A DNA stretch of 60,000 nucleotides, from NCBI RefSeq assembly GCF_029227915.1, contig NC_079887.1, positions 8,868,001 to 8,928,000 on the forward strand, given 5' to 3'. The notes beneath the pieces were generated by a model, which had not been told where the DNA came from, did no database searches, and was given only the letters and a program-made list of their open reading frames with translations. The DNA comes from Hydractinia symbiolongicarpus (lineage: Eukaryota > Cnidaria > Hydrozoa > Anthoathecata > Hydractiniidae). Shown piece by piece: positions 1-11,044 of the stretch (position 1 is its first letter; each line of letters starts with the position of its first letter). The position numbers were made by a program, and so were the translations under genes.

Positions 1-900
1 AATGAAGAGGAAAATAGAGGTAGCAAATTATTTTTAAACCCTACTAGACCTATTTATGCAGCTATAAACTATATCTTCTTTAGCATGTTTTGATTGACAA
101 CCACCCCTTTTATCTATCAAATTGTAGATTCAGATGGAAATGCTTTCGATTTCATGAAGATATGATTGAATATTTTCATTGTATATATTTTTTTATTAGT
201 TATAGCTATGGTTATAGTTACAGCATATAGCTAGCTGTATTTATTATTTATTATAAAAAAGAAAGTGTTTAGTGGAAATATATTAGATATATATATATAT
301 ATATATAAATATATAGCATATTACTACATATATATTTATATTTATTATAAAAAAGATATGTTATTTTCATCTTCGTATTTATTACACGATTTTTTTGTAA
401 ATTATCCGTACATTGAGGATCAGACCTTAGGTTGGTAAAAAGCCTGTTTGGCCCTAAAGATGCTAAGCTGGTTGTTTAACATCTATTTTTTTTTCTGAAA
501 CAATGCCATCATAAAGCCTACGTTGACTCTTTGAATCATATTCGTCAATAGTGACCTTAGCACATAAAGATTTCACGGAAACACACTATAAACACTATAT
601 ATGTTGCGTCCAAGAAGGCTTTTGTCACATCCCAATTGGCAAGGTTGCTAACTTAGAGAAAGTGTTTGTGAAATGTATGTAAGACCCAATTTAAGGCCCT
701 AAACCCTTAACCACCGGCCTTCTAAAACCACTTGTATTATTATCAAGATTATTATCGTTTTCTAGTTTCAGTTCGTTTCTCTGTTAGTTTTGCAGTTAAT
801 TCTGATTATTCTATTTATAGAATTTTCCAAATATATTTCTATTGCTTTGATGCCTAATTATCTGCGTCATCTCTGCTAATTTATGCTCAGCGTGTTCATT
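1..900. other. AT-rich left flank, no gene seen
   Basis: No ORF with recognisable protein features on either strand. It contains a TA dinucleotide run at about 287-312 and two copies of a short TTTATTATAAAAAAGA-like segment about 100 bp apart (241-258 and 341-358). I see nothing else that can be named. Confidence 0.6.
287..312. repeat. TA microsatellite
   Basis: Near-pure AT alternation with one interruption, embedded in AT-rich DNA. Confidence 0.8.
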
Positions 901-1242
901 GGTTTTGTTCACACGCCCAACAATGAATCTACATTCCAGACCTAGTTTAGAATTCGCGTTTACCCATTAATGCTCATTTTTGAGCTACGCAGACCCAATT
1001 AGGGCCCGCGCTCTACTAGACAACTCCCGGCAACATCCAACGGCCCACACAGTGTGCAATCTCCCCAATTTCCCTCACATGGCTTGGGTTAACCCGGGGC
1101 TATGGTAACATTCACTCGGCCCATGTTGAATCGCCGTCAAGAGGAATCGAACCCCGGTCTCCCGCACAGAGTACGGGAGCTATAACCACTAATCTACGGC
1201 TCCACTAGTACGAGAGCTATAACCACTAATCTACGGCTCCAC
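900..1242 (-). mobile_element. tRNA-derived SINE (minus strand), 5' head duplicated
   Basis: Read on the minus strand, 1205 down to about 1132 is tRNA-like: an A-box-like stretch (TAGATTAGTGGTTATAGC), an anticodon-arm-like hairpin (CCCGT/GCGGG) and a perfect B box (GGTTCGATTCC). The string GCGGGAGACCGGGGTTCGAT is like eukaryotic tRNA-Asp, but the acceptor and T stems do not pair fully, so this is a tRNA-derived head and not a functional tRNA gene. The GC-richer body continues toward 900, where a boundary is hard to place. The first 36 bp of the head are repeated in tandem at 1207-1242 (one mismatch to 1170-1205). Internal pol III promoter boxes are what a SINE uses for transcription. Confidence 0.7.
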
Positions 1243-1851
1243 ATGATGCACAAAAGCTTTTGCTAGCCAGCAAGTACATCATATTAGAGCATGTAACTTT
1301 TGAATTCTGAGCTGCTTATAGCTAGCTGTAAACTGACGAAAGTAGTTTTAAGTTTGGTTTCTTAGAGCGACATTTAACCTAGCTATAAAATATAAATCTC
1401 ATAGAAAAGCTTTGAGCTAGTAGCTATCTATGACGTGCTAACTATAGACAAAGTGTTCCTTCTCTTATATCGTAGCTCTAGCTAGGGAGGGTAGCTAGCT
1501 TTGAGCCAGTAGCCTAGTCCTAGCCTAATTCAGTCTTTTCATCGGCAATAACAACAAAACCACAATCAAATTATATCCAACTAAACTTCCTTTCCAATAC
1601 TTAGCTAAATTAACTGTCAAAAACAAAGCTAGCTAGCTTTTGATTTTATCCATTGGCAACTGATTTATTCACATTCACTACACTGTGACTGCTACCATTT
1701 TTTCCCTCACACACAGTAATTGTACAAATACAGTAGAATTCAACATCTACTGTACTAGTAGAAACGGGATTTGGTATTTATACCAATTCAGTAGAATTTA
1801 CTATATGGTCACTTCTACCATATATGTACAATTTGCAGAGAGAATGTGTTG
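1243..1851. other. intergenic left flank up to the array
   Basis: AT-rich, with many AGCTAGCT-type short motifs. The only notable point is an open frame at 1685-1903 that runs into unit 1; near the junction it reads AERMCCIINGSAMAIFF, which could be the original N-terminal continuation of the USP-like domain (see findings). Confidence 0.5.
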
Positions 1852-1859
1852 TATAATAA

Positions 1860-2267
1860 ATGGATCTGCCATGGCAATATTTTTCAGAACAACCCTTCGT
1901 TGAAATATTCCTGCCTTTTATTTGTGGGTGCATGGAAATCGGAAATTACCTGTACAGTAGTTCATCCATGCGTGGGCTCCCTCATATTCTCGAGGTAATT
2001 TCTACTTTCCCCGAGGATGTCAATATGGAAATTGATATGAAGGAATACGCAATCTTCACACAAGAAGTTGGTTTTGATAAATTCGAAGCCCCTTTTGGAA
2101 GCTTATTTTCCGAAAGCAACAATTCTTTACCTTATGTCGTCATGGTTCAAAACATGGCTGTTTGCTTTGTCGTTTTCGAAGATGGAAATGTCGCAATGAT
2201 CGACAGTCATGGAAAGCAGCAACAGGCGCAAGGATTTTTTATACAAAAAACGTCCGAAATTTGCTAA
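1860..2267 (+). pseudogene. USP-like ORF, unit 1, frameshifted C-terminus
   Basis: Same protein as the unit 5 copy up to IDSHGKQQ. After that a 1-nt loss (CAACAGGCG here, CAACATGGC in units 4-17) shifts the frame and it ends at 135 codons, losing the C-terminal YTKNVQNLLTYFGDY region. It shares PFGSLF and CFVVFEDG variants with unit 2. Confidence 0.75.
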
Positions 2268-2361
2268 CTTATTTTGGTGATTATCCTGCAGGCGAACAGT
2301 TAGATTTTTACAGAATGAAACATTTTTAAATAAAAGGTCCTAGTATAATGTTGTTTTTACT

Positions 2362-2703
2362 ATGCGCCACTTTAAACAAAACAAAAAGGGCACTGATAAA
2401 AAATACACAGAAATCACCATTCCGGGTGTAGGGGGCGAGTATAGTGGTGGTGGAAGGGATAGGGCAAAAATCATCTACTCCTATAACTTCCCTTGTGTTG
2501 AGTTGTATGTCATAAAACTTGGGACGAATAATGTCTCACATCCAGTTTTTGCAAATTTATTGCTTGGCGATATTTTGCTTCAAAGAATTAAAAATATTTC
2601 AATTAACTATTACTTAGATACCTTGAATGACATTTTCTGGCGTAGATGTGCTAAAACAAGTTCCCCTCCATGTCACTTTCAACAGTTTCATTCAATCAAT
2701 TGA
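2362..2703 (+). CDS. unknown ORF, unit 1, truncated near the insertion
   Basis: 113 codons, the same frame as the 125-codon ORF of other units. It ends early because CAATCGAAAG is CAATTGAAAG here, just before the inserted element. Not recognised; features are described under the unit 5 copy. Confidence 0.3.
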   Translation: MRHFKQNKKGTDKKYTEITIPGVGGEYSGGGRDRAKIIYSYNFPCVELYVIKLGTNNVSHPVFANLLLGDILLQRIKNISINYYLDTLNDIFWRRCAKTSSPPCHFQQFHSIN

Positions 2704-2730
2704 AAGAAGTTCCCATTGTGTTCCTAATTA

Positions 2731-5393
2731 TTGCGCCCCGCCGAAGGGGCGCACATTTAGTGGACCGCGGGTATATAGTGTTTGTTTTATGTATGGGAGA
2801 AGTTTTTTTCTTACTCTCAACTTCGCGGGGGAACTTCGGCTCGAACATCCAACCTAGGTTTGATATAACACAACCTGTGTGTTTGGTACCATCAAGACAA
2901 AAATAACACTGATCGAGCAAAACTTATCTTGTCTCGGTTTCTTTGTTGTCTCTGAAGATTTGAGTGCCATAAAAAATATTAATCGAGATTCTTTTGTTAT
3001 GTTAATTTAAAGCTTTGTAATATTGTCTCGTTTAATATGCTTAAATGTCACTGCAGCCCACGTGAATTTATCTTCAAGAAAAGGTTTGTTTTTCTTTGTT
3101 CAAGTTGTTTCGAAACTTGTTAACAGTAAGTAGAAGGATTACTTATATTTTATATGAAATTAAACTCAGAACGGTTTATGGCGTTGATCCAAAGGCCGCA
3201 ATTTATAAATGCATCACAATTTAAAGTCAATCAAGAACAGAACATTCCGTGTATGGCCATGACTAAAACTGCTTGCATTTTGTTGGTCTTCCCTTCCCGA
3301 TGGTCTGGCTTGTCGTAATAGCTTTAATGATGTAGCTAGGGAGCTAAATACTTATTTTTAAATTCTTGCATTTTATAAGTTAATAGTCGTAAAACTACTC
3401 TCACTTGTACTACAGCTATTAAGCTAGAACTGCACAAAATAGTGCTTTCATTAGAGTCCCTTTTTTCAGAAGCAACAAAAAACTTTTATCCTGCCCTGTG
3501 TAATTTTATCAACGAGGGTGCTGATAAGCCACATACACCGTAAAAAGTATAGGCGTTTTGGGTGAGTAAAATAACTTCTAAAGGAACCTTTGTGAGGCTG
3601 CTATCATGTATTCTTGCGGTCAGGATGTTCTCCTTCGTTGCTATCCGATGGAGAACAAAGTGGACTTTTCACGGTCAAACCTTCAAAGTAGCAACCTTAC
3701 TTAAACAGAATTTACAAGTAAAACGTCGTTAAAATGTCGCAAAATGGCAAAAATTAAGCAGTATCTAAAACATATTAAAGATTTGACTAAAAAAAAAAGA
3801 ATTCCTTGAAAAATCCAGTATTGTATTTATGAAGATTTCACCACAAAAACATTAATTACGGCATTTGTACCCCATTTCATAATGGCTGCCCGTGATTGGT
3901 TGACACGAATCAGACCGCAAGAATATATATAAAAAGATATTTGTTGAATCATGAAAAAATATTGTTGTTCATTGCACGGAACATTCAAGTTGAACTGATA
4001 AATTAACCAATAACATAACATAGTTAGCCCTTGCAGTACAACTAGACGCTACCCACAGTATGTTACAGGTTTCTTTGTTTTCTTCCCTTTTTTATGTTTT
4101 TTCTTGAAATTATAAATGATGTTGTTGATTTATCAAATCTGACAAATTTATTAATTGAGTGTCTACCCTTTTTTGTATCAACTTGTTCAATTCAATTCGA
4201 AAACAATGACCAATCAATTTCCTCGATAATAAACAATCAAATTTGTAAAATTCAATAAATCGATTTCAACAAAATAAGTCCTGTATTGTCCACAGGTTTG
4301 AAAATCTTGTATCGCCTGCTTAATATTATACTTGTTTAACAATTATATCAAAGCCAGCTTGACTAAATTTATATATATATTTTTATTTATATAGTATACC
4401 TTTTGTGTATCACATGGCATTGATTTGTATCTTTTTAATAAATTCTAACTTTAAATCAGATAAGTAGACAATAATTAAACAACCTAGTATTAATTCAGTT
4501 CTGGTAAAATTGTATTCTTCTTTCTCAATTTTAAATATACTTTCTTTTTCAGATCATTTGTTATGAAACCATGCACCATCAGCAGTTTCGAAAAATCTTC
4601 AACAAGAGAAATTTTTAAGGATTTTATTGGTAACTTAACAGAGTAATAATTCATTGAAATTGAAATTGTTCAGAAGTTATTATATATATTCGAATCGTGA
4701 AGTTCATACATAGCAATCCTGCATCCTGGAATTTTCGAGATCAGTTATAAAAAAATCCAGTTAAAGTTTTAACTATTGTTTTAGAATATATACTACATAT
4801 ATGTAAAAAAAAAGTTGTATTTTACGCAATAATAATTGAGAATTAGGATACTTATGATGTGTTTATATACCCCACAGAATCTTTTAGGCTAATGACGGAA
4901 ATCTTCAAGTCGCAGGGCTTCTTATTTAAAAATTTTCCCCTGGGCAATAAGCTTATTCACAAGCCTCTATGCAATTCCGTACTGCATTTCTATCATATTC
5001 GTCATATTTGGCGGAAAATGTTTCAGCAGAATAGCTTTCAGACACAATTTGTTATTACAGCACAAGAATTTTTGGAGTTTGGATAAGTCATAAATGTATG
5101 CGTAAGTCTTTTGAACGAATTTTAACCAAAAATCAAAAGCAATGATTACGTGAAATTACACAACAAGAAGGCTAGAGGCGTTTAAAGTGTACATATATTT
5201 AATCAAGATCTAACTTTATAGATAGAGCCTTAGCCAAATGTGAAAATAACGAAAATAATAAGTTCTAACACTGCAGTTTTTATAGATTTCAAACGTCCAC
5301 CATTTTCCATTTTAATTTTAAATCCCGTTCTAAATTTGAATGTTTGAAATCGTTATTAGTAATTCGGGGCGCATTAGTGGTAACTATGGCTAG
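2731..5393. mobile_element. 2663-bp inserted element with hairpin terminus (unit 1)
   Basis: Units without it read CCTAATTATAAATTAAG; here 2663 bp interrupt that string between A (2730) and T (5394), with no target duplication beyond one ambiguous base. The left terminus is a perfect hairpin: GCGCCCC (2733-2739), loop GCCGAA, GGGGCGC (2746-2752), then ACATTTAGTGG. The right end repeats GGGGCGCATTAGTGG (5366-5380) and finishes CTATGGCTAG. The CTAG end, A/T flanks and lack of a target duplication resemble Helitron-type elements, but the left end is TT, not TC, so the class is uncertain. No ORF longer than 75 codons and no recognisable protein, so it is non-autonomous. It contains a 13-bp inverted repeat (TATTCTTGCGGTC at 3609-3621; complement at 3913-3925). 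Confidence 0.75.
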
Positions 5394-5439
5394 TAAATTA
5401 AGATTTAAATTCTCTCCACATTAAGAATAAAACCATTTT

Positions 5440-5742
5440 AAGAAACCCTGTGTATGGATTAAAAACATCAACGACAGTTCTTATATAATGTGAACAACAT
5501 TTATATTGCAGACAGATATCGTAAGTCTGAGTTTGTGACGTGACATTCTCACCGATTAAACTCTGCATGAATTATTTACTGTGCCGGTGTATGAACGCTA
5601 TGAGAGGACACAAATACTTATTAGCGAAAACATTCAAAACGCTAAAAAAAAAGTCAATTTGTGAGTGGAAAACATCCGTAAAATCTAAGAAAACCTGTGT
5701 TAGATTAAAAACATCAGCGACGGTTTTATAATGTCAACAACA
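5440..5742 (+). repeat. imperfect direct repeats flanking a 247-bp unit-1-specific segment
   Basis: 5440-5499 and 5687-5742 are imperfect copies of one segment (AAACCCTGTGTATGGATTAA against AAACCTGTGTTAGATTAA, then ACATCARCGACRGTT). Most units have a single copy and lack the DNA between. This fits deletion by recombination between the repeats in the lineage that was later amplified. Confidence 0.75.
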
Positions 5743-5990
5743 CAGGGTGCGGACTTTTTAAGATTCCAGCTCGTTCACCCGACCTTATCCCCATTGAAAA
5801 CGTCTTTCACTTGGCTAATATCCAGCTTAAAAAAGATTCCATGGAAAGAACACTGGAGAAAGAAACATATGTGCAATTCTTTCGTCGTGTAAAGAGAAAA
5901 CTTTCGAATTTTCCTTCAAGAATTATGGACAAAACAATTGGTTCCATGTCGAAACGTTTTGACAAGGTCATAAAGGTAAAGGACGTGTGA
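5690..5990 (+). pseudogene. Tc1-like transposase C-terminal fragment, unit 1
   Basis: An open frame with RSPDLIPIENVFHLANIQ, then KETYVQFFRRVKRKLSNFP, IMDKTIGSMSKRF and a TGA stop. Compared with unit 5 it keeps the family-typical Asn in IENVFH and reads DSMERTLEKE instead of DALERRLEKE. Only the C-terminal part of the transposase is present. Confidence 0.8.
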
Positions 5991-6260
5991 AAGACCTTGT
6001 AAAGCTATGGAAGTTTTGGAGCAACGAGTAACCAACGAGTAATCATTGGGTAACAACTGGGTAACCCTAGGTTGTTCAGAGGTTACCTAGCAAGATTTAA
6101 CAAGAATTAGCAAACGAAATTAGCGTTAAGTCAATGCTAGTACAAATGACAGTAAGTCTATAGATTAGTTCTTATCTTGTAAAAATGTACTTCAATTTTT
6201 AATTGGCATATAGTTTTCGCAAAGTTGAAAGCGCAACCTGGGAATAATATTATACTATCC

Positions 6261-7279
6261 ATGCTGGGCACCTGTAAAACAAAAAATGCGAACCTACCAA
6301 CTGAAAGAAGCATTGTAGGATAGCGTTGGTGACGATGTTGTATTCGAATATTTAAAGATAGTGGCAACAAGTGTGAATGATGTAAGGAAATATTTTAAGC
6401 CTATTTGCTTTATTTAATTGGATAATAATGCAGAGATTTAAAATTAGTTTCAGAAAAACTTCGCCCACAGAATTGATCACAGATGAAACGTATCTACCAG
6501 AGGCCACGCGAGATATCATATGTATAAATTTATTGTCTAATATACTAACGATCATATTAGCAAGGTGCCTTAAATAACTTTTAAATTTTTTCACGCTAAT
6601 TCTTTCAGGAAGAAATGATGGTGCTCGATATGTTGATATCGTGTAACATTAATAATTATCATTGGACACAAACAGTGGTTTTCCCCAAAGAGAAAATGAG
6701 TTATGATTTGCTATCTTAATCCTATGGGTGAAGAAGTTGATGCGTTGAATGGCGTGCTAAATAAATGGAAGTAAGTGTAATAGGCGGTATGATAGTCCAT
6801 CAATTATTTCAATTAGTTTAAATATATTTCCTAATTTCCAACTCATGGTTTCGTTTATTATCTTAGCACCTATCTGATAAGAAAATATGTACTTAAAGGT
6901 ACTTTAAAAAAAATTATTAGGAATACTTTACTTTAAATAAAAAAGATAATTTTTTTGGTGCTAACTATTATTGAGAGAATTTTTATTTCTTGTTTACAAA
7001 AAGTTACATCATCTTTTTCACAAAAACTATGGCCTCTACAAATGATTCCCTACGCGAAATAACAAGACAGTGTATCTTGTGGGATATTTTGCGCAAAGGT
7101 AAATAAAGTTACTGTGATAATTTTAAAGGATGTTATGTAAGTTCCGAAAATAAAAAAAGCTAAAATTTCGCTGTATCTAGTTGGCTGAGTGGATTATGCG
7201 CAATCAGCAAATCTCAGTTGAGTTCAACAAAAAAGAAGTCATTGAGTTTCGAGATGCCATTGTGAGAAAGCTGCTTTAA
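6261..7279 (+). pseudogene. Ulp1-like protease pseudogene, unit 1
   Basis: Same exon order as the unit 5 copy. It still has the GTAAGG donor after exon 1 (GATGTAAGG), lost in units 4-16. Exon 1 already carries the shared 6-A frameshift and the TAG stop; the Cys exon has the shared TAA before QDSVSCG. It lacks an 11-bp segment (ATTAAAGTTAG) present in units 4-16 upstream of the HW exon. Confidence 0.8.
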
Positions 7280-7489
7280 GGGGGAGGTACTAAGCATCAA
7301 TTTTAAATGTTCATTCAACGTTAAATAACTAGAGCATGTTTTCATTTTCAATGTATTTTAATAAATTGGTTTTGGTTTAGAAAAGAAGATACCTAGCATT
7401 TAAAGTTTTGCTGACTCTGGGGAAACCTTGCCGGTCCAAAAAGGAACAAGGGTCAAACAACGGTTGGGTACATATCTATATTATAATAA

Positions 7490-7885
7490 ATGGATCTGCC
7501 ATGCCAATATTTTTCAGAACAACCCTACGTTGAAATATTCCTGCCTTTTATTTGTGGGTGCATGGAAATCGGAAATTACCTGTACAATAGTTCATTCATG
7601 CGTGGGCTCCCTCATATTCTCGAGGCAATTTCTACTTTCCCCGAGGATGTCAATATGGAAATTGATATGAAGGAATACGTAATCTTCACACAAGAAGTTG
7701 GTTTTGATAAATTCGAAGCCCCTTTTGGAAGCTTATTTTCCGAAAGCAACAATTCTTTACCTTATGTCGTCATGGTTCGAAACATGGCTGTTTGCTTCGT
7801 CGTTTTCGAAGATGGAAATGTCGCAATGATCGACAGTCATGGAAAGCAGCAACAGGCGCAAGGACTTTTTATACAAAAAACGTAA
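7490..7885 (+). pseudogene. USP-like ORF, unit 2, frameshifted C-terminus
   Basis: 131 codons. It carries the same CAACAGGCG frameshift as unit 1 and a further TAA soon after (ACGTAAGAAATTTG), so the last 30 or so residues of the domain are lost. Confidence 0.75.
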
Positions 7886-8398
7886 GAAATTTGCTAACTT
7901 ATTTTGGTGATTATCCTGCAGGCAAACAGTTAGACTTTTACAGAATGAAACATTTTTAAATAAAAGGTCCTAGTATAATGTTGTTTTTACTATGCGCCCC
8001 CTTAAACAAAACAAAAAGGGCACTGATAAAAAATACACAGAAATCACCATTCCGGGTGTAGGGGGCGAGTATAGTGGTGGTGGAGGGGATAGGGCAAAAA
8101 TCATCTACTCCTATAACTTCCCTTGTGTTGAGTTGTATGTCATAAAACTTGAGACGAATAATGTCTCACATCCAGTTTTTGCAAATCTATTGCTTGGTGA
8201 TATTTTGCTTCAAAGAATTAAAAATATTTCAATTAACTATTACTTAGATACCTTGAATGACATTTTCTGGCGTAAATGTGCTAAAACAAGTTCCCCTCCA
8301 TGTCACTTCCAACAGTTTCATTCAATCAATCGAAAGAATGTTCCCATTGTGTTCCTAATTATAAATTAAGATTTAAATTCTCTCCACATTAAGAATAA

Positions 8399-8713
8399 AA
8401 CCATTTTAAGAAATCCTGTGTATGGATTAAAAACCTCAGCGACGGTTTTTATAATGTCAACAACACAGGGTGCAGACTTCTTAAGATTCCAGCTCGTTCA
8501 CCCGACCTTATCCCCATTGAAATCGTCTTTCATTTGGCTAATATCCAGCTTAAAAAAGATGCCTTGGAAAGAAGACTGGAGAAAGAAACATATGTGCAAT
8601 TCTGTCGTTGTGTAAAGAGAAAACTTTTGAATTATCCTTCGAGAGTTATCAACAAAACAACTGGTTCCATGTCGAAACGTGTTGACAAGGTCATAAAGGT
8701 AAAGGACGTGTGA
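8399..8713 (+). pseudogene. Tc1-like transposase C-terminal fragment, unit 2
   Basis: Open through the SPDLIPIE motif to the TGA. The 3' half is the 'B' sequence type (CVKRKLLNYPSRVI), shared with the tails of units 15 and 17, but without their 40-bp deletion. Confidence 0.8.
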
Positions 8714-8984
8714 AAGACCTTGTAAAGCTGTAGAAGTTTTGGAGCAACGAGTAACCAACGAGTAATGATTGGGTAACAATTGGGTAACCGTACGTTGGTC
8801 AGAGGTTACCTAGCAAGATTTAACGAGTAATTAGCAAACGAAATTAGCGTTAAGTCAATGCTAGTACAAATGACAGTAAGTCTATAGATTATTTCTTATC
8901 TTGCAAAAATGTACTTTAATTTTTAATTGGCATATATTTTGCGCAAAGTTGAAAGCGCAACCTGGGAATAATATTATACTATCC

Positions 8985-9959
8985 ATGCTGGGCACCTGTA
9001 AAACAAAAATGCGAACCTACCAACTGAAAGAAGCATTGAAGGATAGCGTTAATGACGATGTTGTATTCGAATATTTAAAGATAGTGGCAACAAGTGTGAA
9101 TGATGTAAGGAAATATTTTAAGCCTATTTGCTTTATTTAATTGGATATTAATGCAGAGATTTAAAATTAGTTTCAGAAAAACATTCGCCCCGAAGAGTTG
9201 ATCGCAGATAAAACGTATCTACAAGAGGCCACACGAGATATCATATGTATAAATTTATTGTCTAATATACTAACGATCATATTAGCAAAGTGCCTTAAAT
9301 AACTTTTAAATTTTTTCACGCTAATTTTTTCAGGAAGAACTGATGGCGCTCGATGTGTTGATATCGTGTAACATTAATAATTATCATTGAACACTAAAAG
9401 CGGTTTTCCCCAAAGAGAAAATGAGTTATGATTTGCTATCTTAATCCTATAGGTGAAGAAGTTGATGCGTTGAATGGCGTGCTAAATAAACGGAATTAAG
9501 TTTAACAGGCGGTATGATAGTCCATCAATAATTATAATTAGTTTCAATATAATTCCTAATTTGCAACTCATGGTTTCGTTTCTTATCTTAGGGCCTATCT
9601 GGTAAGGAAAAATGTACTTAAAGGTCATGTCAAAAAAAATAATATTAAGAATACTTTACTTTAAATGAAAAAGATAATTTTTTTTGGTGTGCTAACTATT
9701 ATTGAGAGAATTTTTATTTCTTGTTTACAAAAAGTTACATCATCTTCTTCACAAAAACCATGGCTTCTACAAACGATTCCTCACGCGAAACAACAAGACA
9801 GTGTATCTTGTGGGATATTTTGCGCTAAGGTAAATAAAGTTACTGTGATAATTTTACAGGATGTTATGTAAGTTCCAGAAATAAAAAAAGTTAAAATTTT
9901 GCTGTATCTAGTTGGCTGAGTGGATTGAAGTCATTGAGTTTCGAGATGCCATTGTGTGA
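8985..9959 (+). pseudogene. Ulp1-like protease pseudogene, unit 2 (least damaged 5' exon and Cys exon)
   Basis: Exon 1 is open (EALKDSVNDDVVFEYL, followed by a GTAAGG donor), and the Cys exon is open as PHAKQQDSVSCGIFCAK followed by a GTAAAT donor (ORF 9665-9871). Its own damage: the Trp after the catalytic His is TGA (CATTGA), the frame breaks after SYDLLS as elsewhere, an in-frame 39-bp deletion removes 13 codons of the last exon, and AGA to TGA ends it at 9959. It shows what the ancestral gene encoded, though no single unit is intact. Confidence 0.85.
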
Positions 9960-10186
9960 AATCTGCTTCAAGGGGGAGGTACTAAGCATCAATTTTAAAT
10001 GTTCAGTCAACGTTATATAACTAGAGCATGTTTCCATTTTCAATGAATTTTAATAAAATGGTTTTGGTTTAGAAAAAGAAGATACCTAGCATTTAAAGTT
10101 TTGCTAACTTTGGGGAAACCTTGCTGGTCCGAAAAGGAACAAGGGTCAAACAACGGATCGTTGGGTACATACCTATATTATAATAT

Positions 10187-10513
10187 ATGGATCTGCCATG
10201 GCAATATTTGTCAGAACAACCCTTCGTTGAAATATTCCGGCCTTTTATTTGTGGGTGCATGGAAATTGGAAATTACCTGTACAGTAGTTCATCCATGCGT
10301 GGGCTCCCTCATATTCTCGAGGCAATTTCTACTTTCTCCGAGGATGTCAATATGGAAATTGATATGAAGGAATACGCAATCTTCACACAAGGAGTTGGTT
10401 TTGATAAATTCGAAGCTTATTTTCCGAAAGCAACAATTCTTTACCTTATGTCGTCATGGTTCGAAACATGGCTGTTTGCTTCGTCGTTTTCGAAGATGGA
10501 AATGTCGCAATGA
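10187..10513 (+). pseudogene. USP-like ORF, unit 3, 13-bp deletion
   Basis: A 13-bp deletion between two GAAGC repeats (GAAGCCCCTTTTGGAAGC became GAAGC) shifts the frame after KFEA, so the IDSH region is out of frame and translation ends at 108 codons. Confidence 0.8.
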
Positions 10514-11044
10514 TCGACAGTCATGGAAAGCAGCAACATGGCGCGAAGATTTTTATACAAAAAACGTCCGAAATTTGCTAACTTATTTTGGTGATTATCC
10601 TGCAGGCGAACAGTTAAGTTTTTACAGAATGAAACATTTTTAAATAAAGGGTCCTAGTATAATGTTATTTTTACTATGCGCCCCTTTAAACAAAACAAAA
10701 AGGGCACTGATAAAAAATACACAGAAATCACCATTCCGGGTGTAGGGGGCGAGTATAGTGGTGGTGGAGGGGATAGGGCAAAAATCATCTACTCCTATAA
10801 CTTCCCTTGTGTTGAGTTGTATGTCATAAAACTTGGGACGAATAATGTCTCACATCCAGTTTTTGCAAATTTATTGCTTGGCGATATTTTGCTTGAAACA
10901 ATTAAAAATATTTCAATTAACTATTACTTAGATACCTTGAATGACATTTTCTGGCGTAGATGTGCTAAAACAAGTTCCCCTCCATGTCACTTTCAACAGT
11001 TTCATTCAATCAATTGAAAGAAGTTCCCATTGTGTTCCTAATTA

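Larger units (their letters stand above)
1852..7481 (+). repeat. array unit 1 (5630 bp, divergent, with insertion)
   Basis: The left-edge unit. It carries the USP-like ORF (frameshifted tail), the unknown ORF truncated by an insertion at 2731-5393, an extra 247 bp between direct repeats 5440-5499 and 5687-5742, the Tc1-like tail (about 5690-5990) and the Ulp1-like remnant (6261-7279). Its Tc1 tail reads PIENVFHL, closer to the family consensus than the PIEIVFHL of the other units. Confidence 0.95.
7482..10178 (+). repeat. array unit 2 (2697 bp, oldest-looking coding version)
   Basis: Modules: USP-like 7490-7885, unknown ORF 7992-8369, Tc1-like tail 8399-8713, Ulp1-like 8985-9959. It is the most divergent of the short units. 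It retains undamaged versions of two Ulp1 segments that are broken in the amplified units, but has lesions of its own. Confidence 0.95.

Noticed and set aside
1132-1205. Functional tRNA-Asp gene
   Set aside because: The A and B boxes are good, but the acceptor and T stems do not pair and the anticodon loop is wrong; it is a SINE head.
2696-2920. Small ORFs over the left end of the inserted element
   Set aside because: They read through the hairpin and junction in several frames with no family pattern; chance ORFs.
2731-5393. The insertion as a retained intron of the unit's gene
   Set aside because: No GT..AG boundaries at its ends, hairpin terminus, and absence from most units fit an inserted element better.
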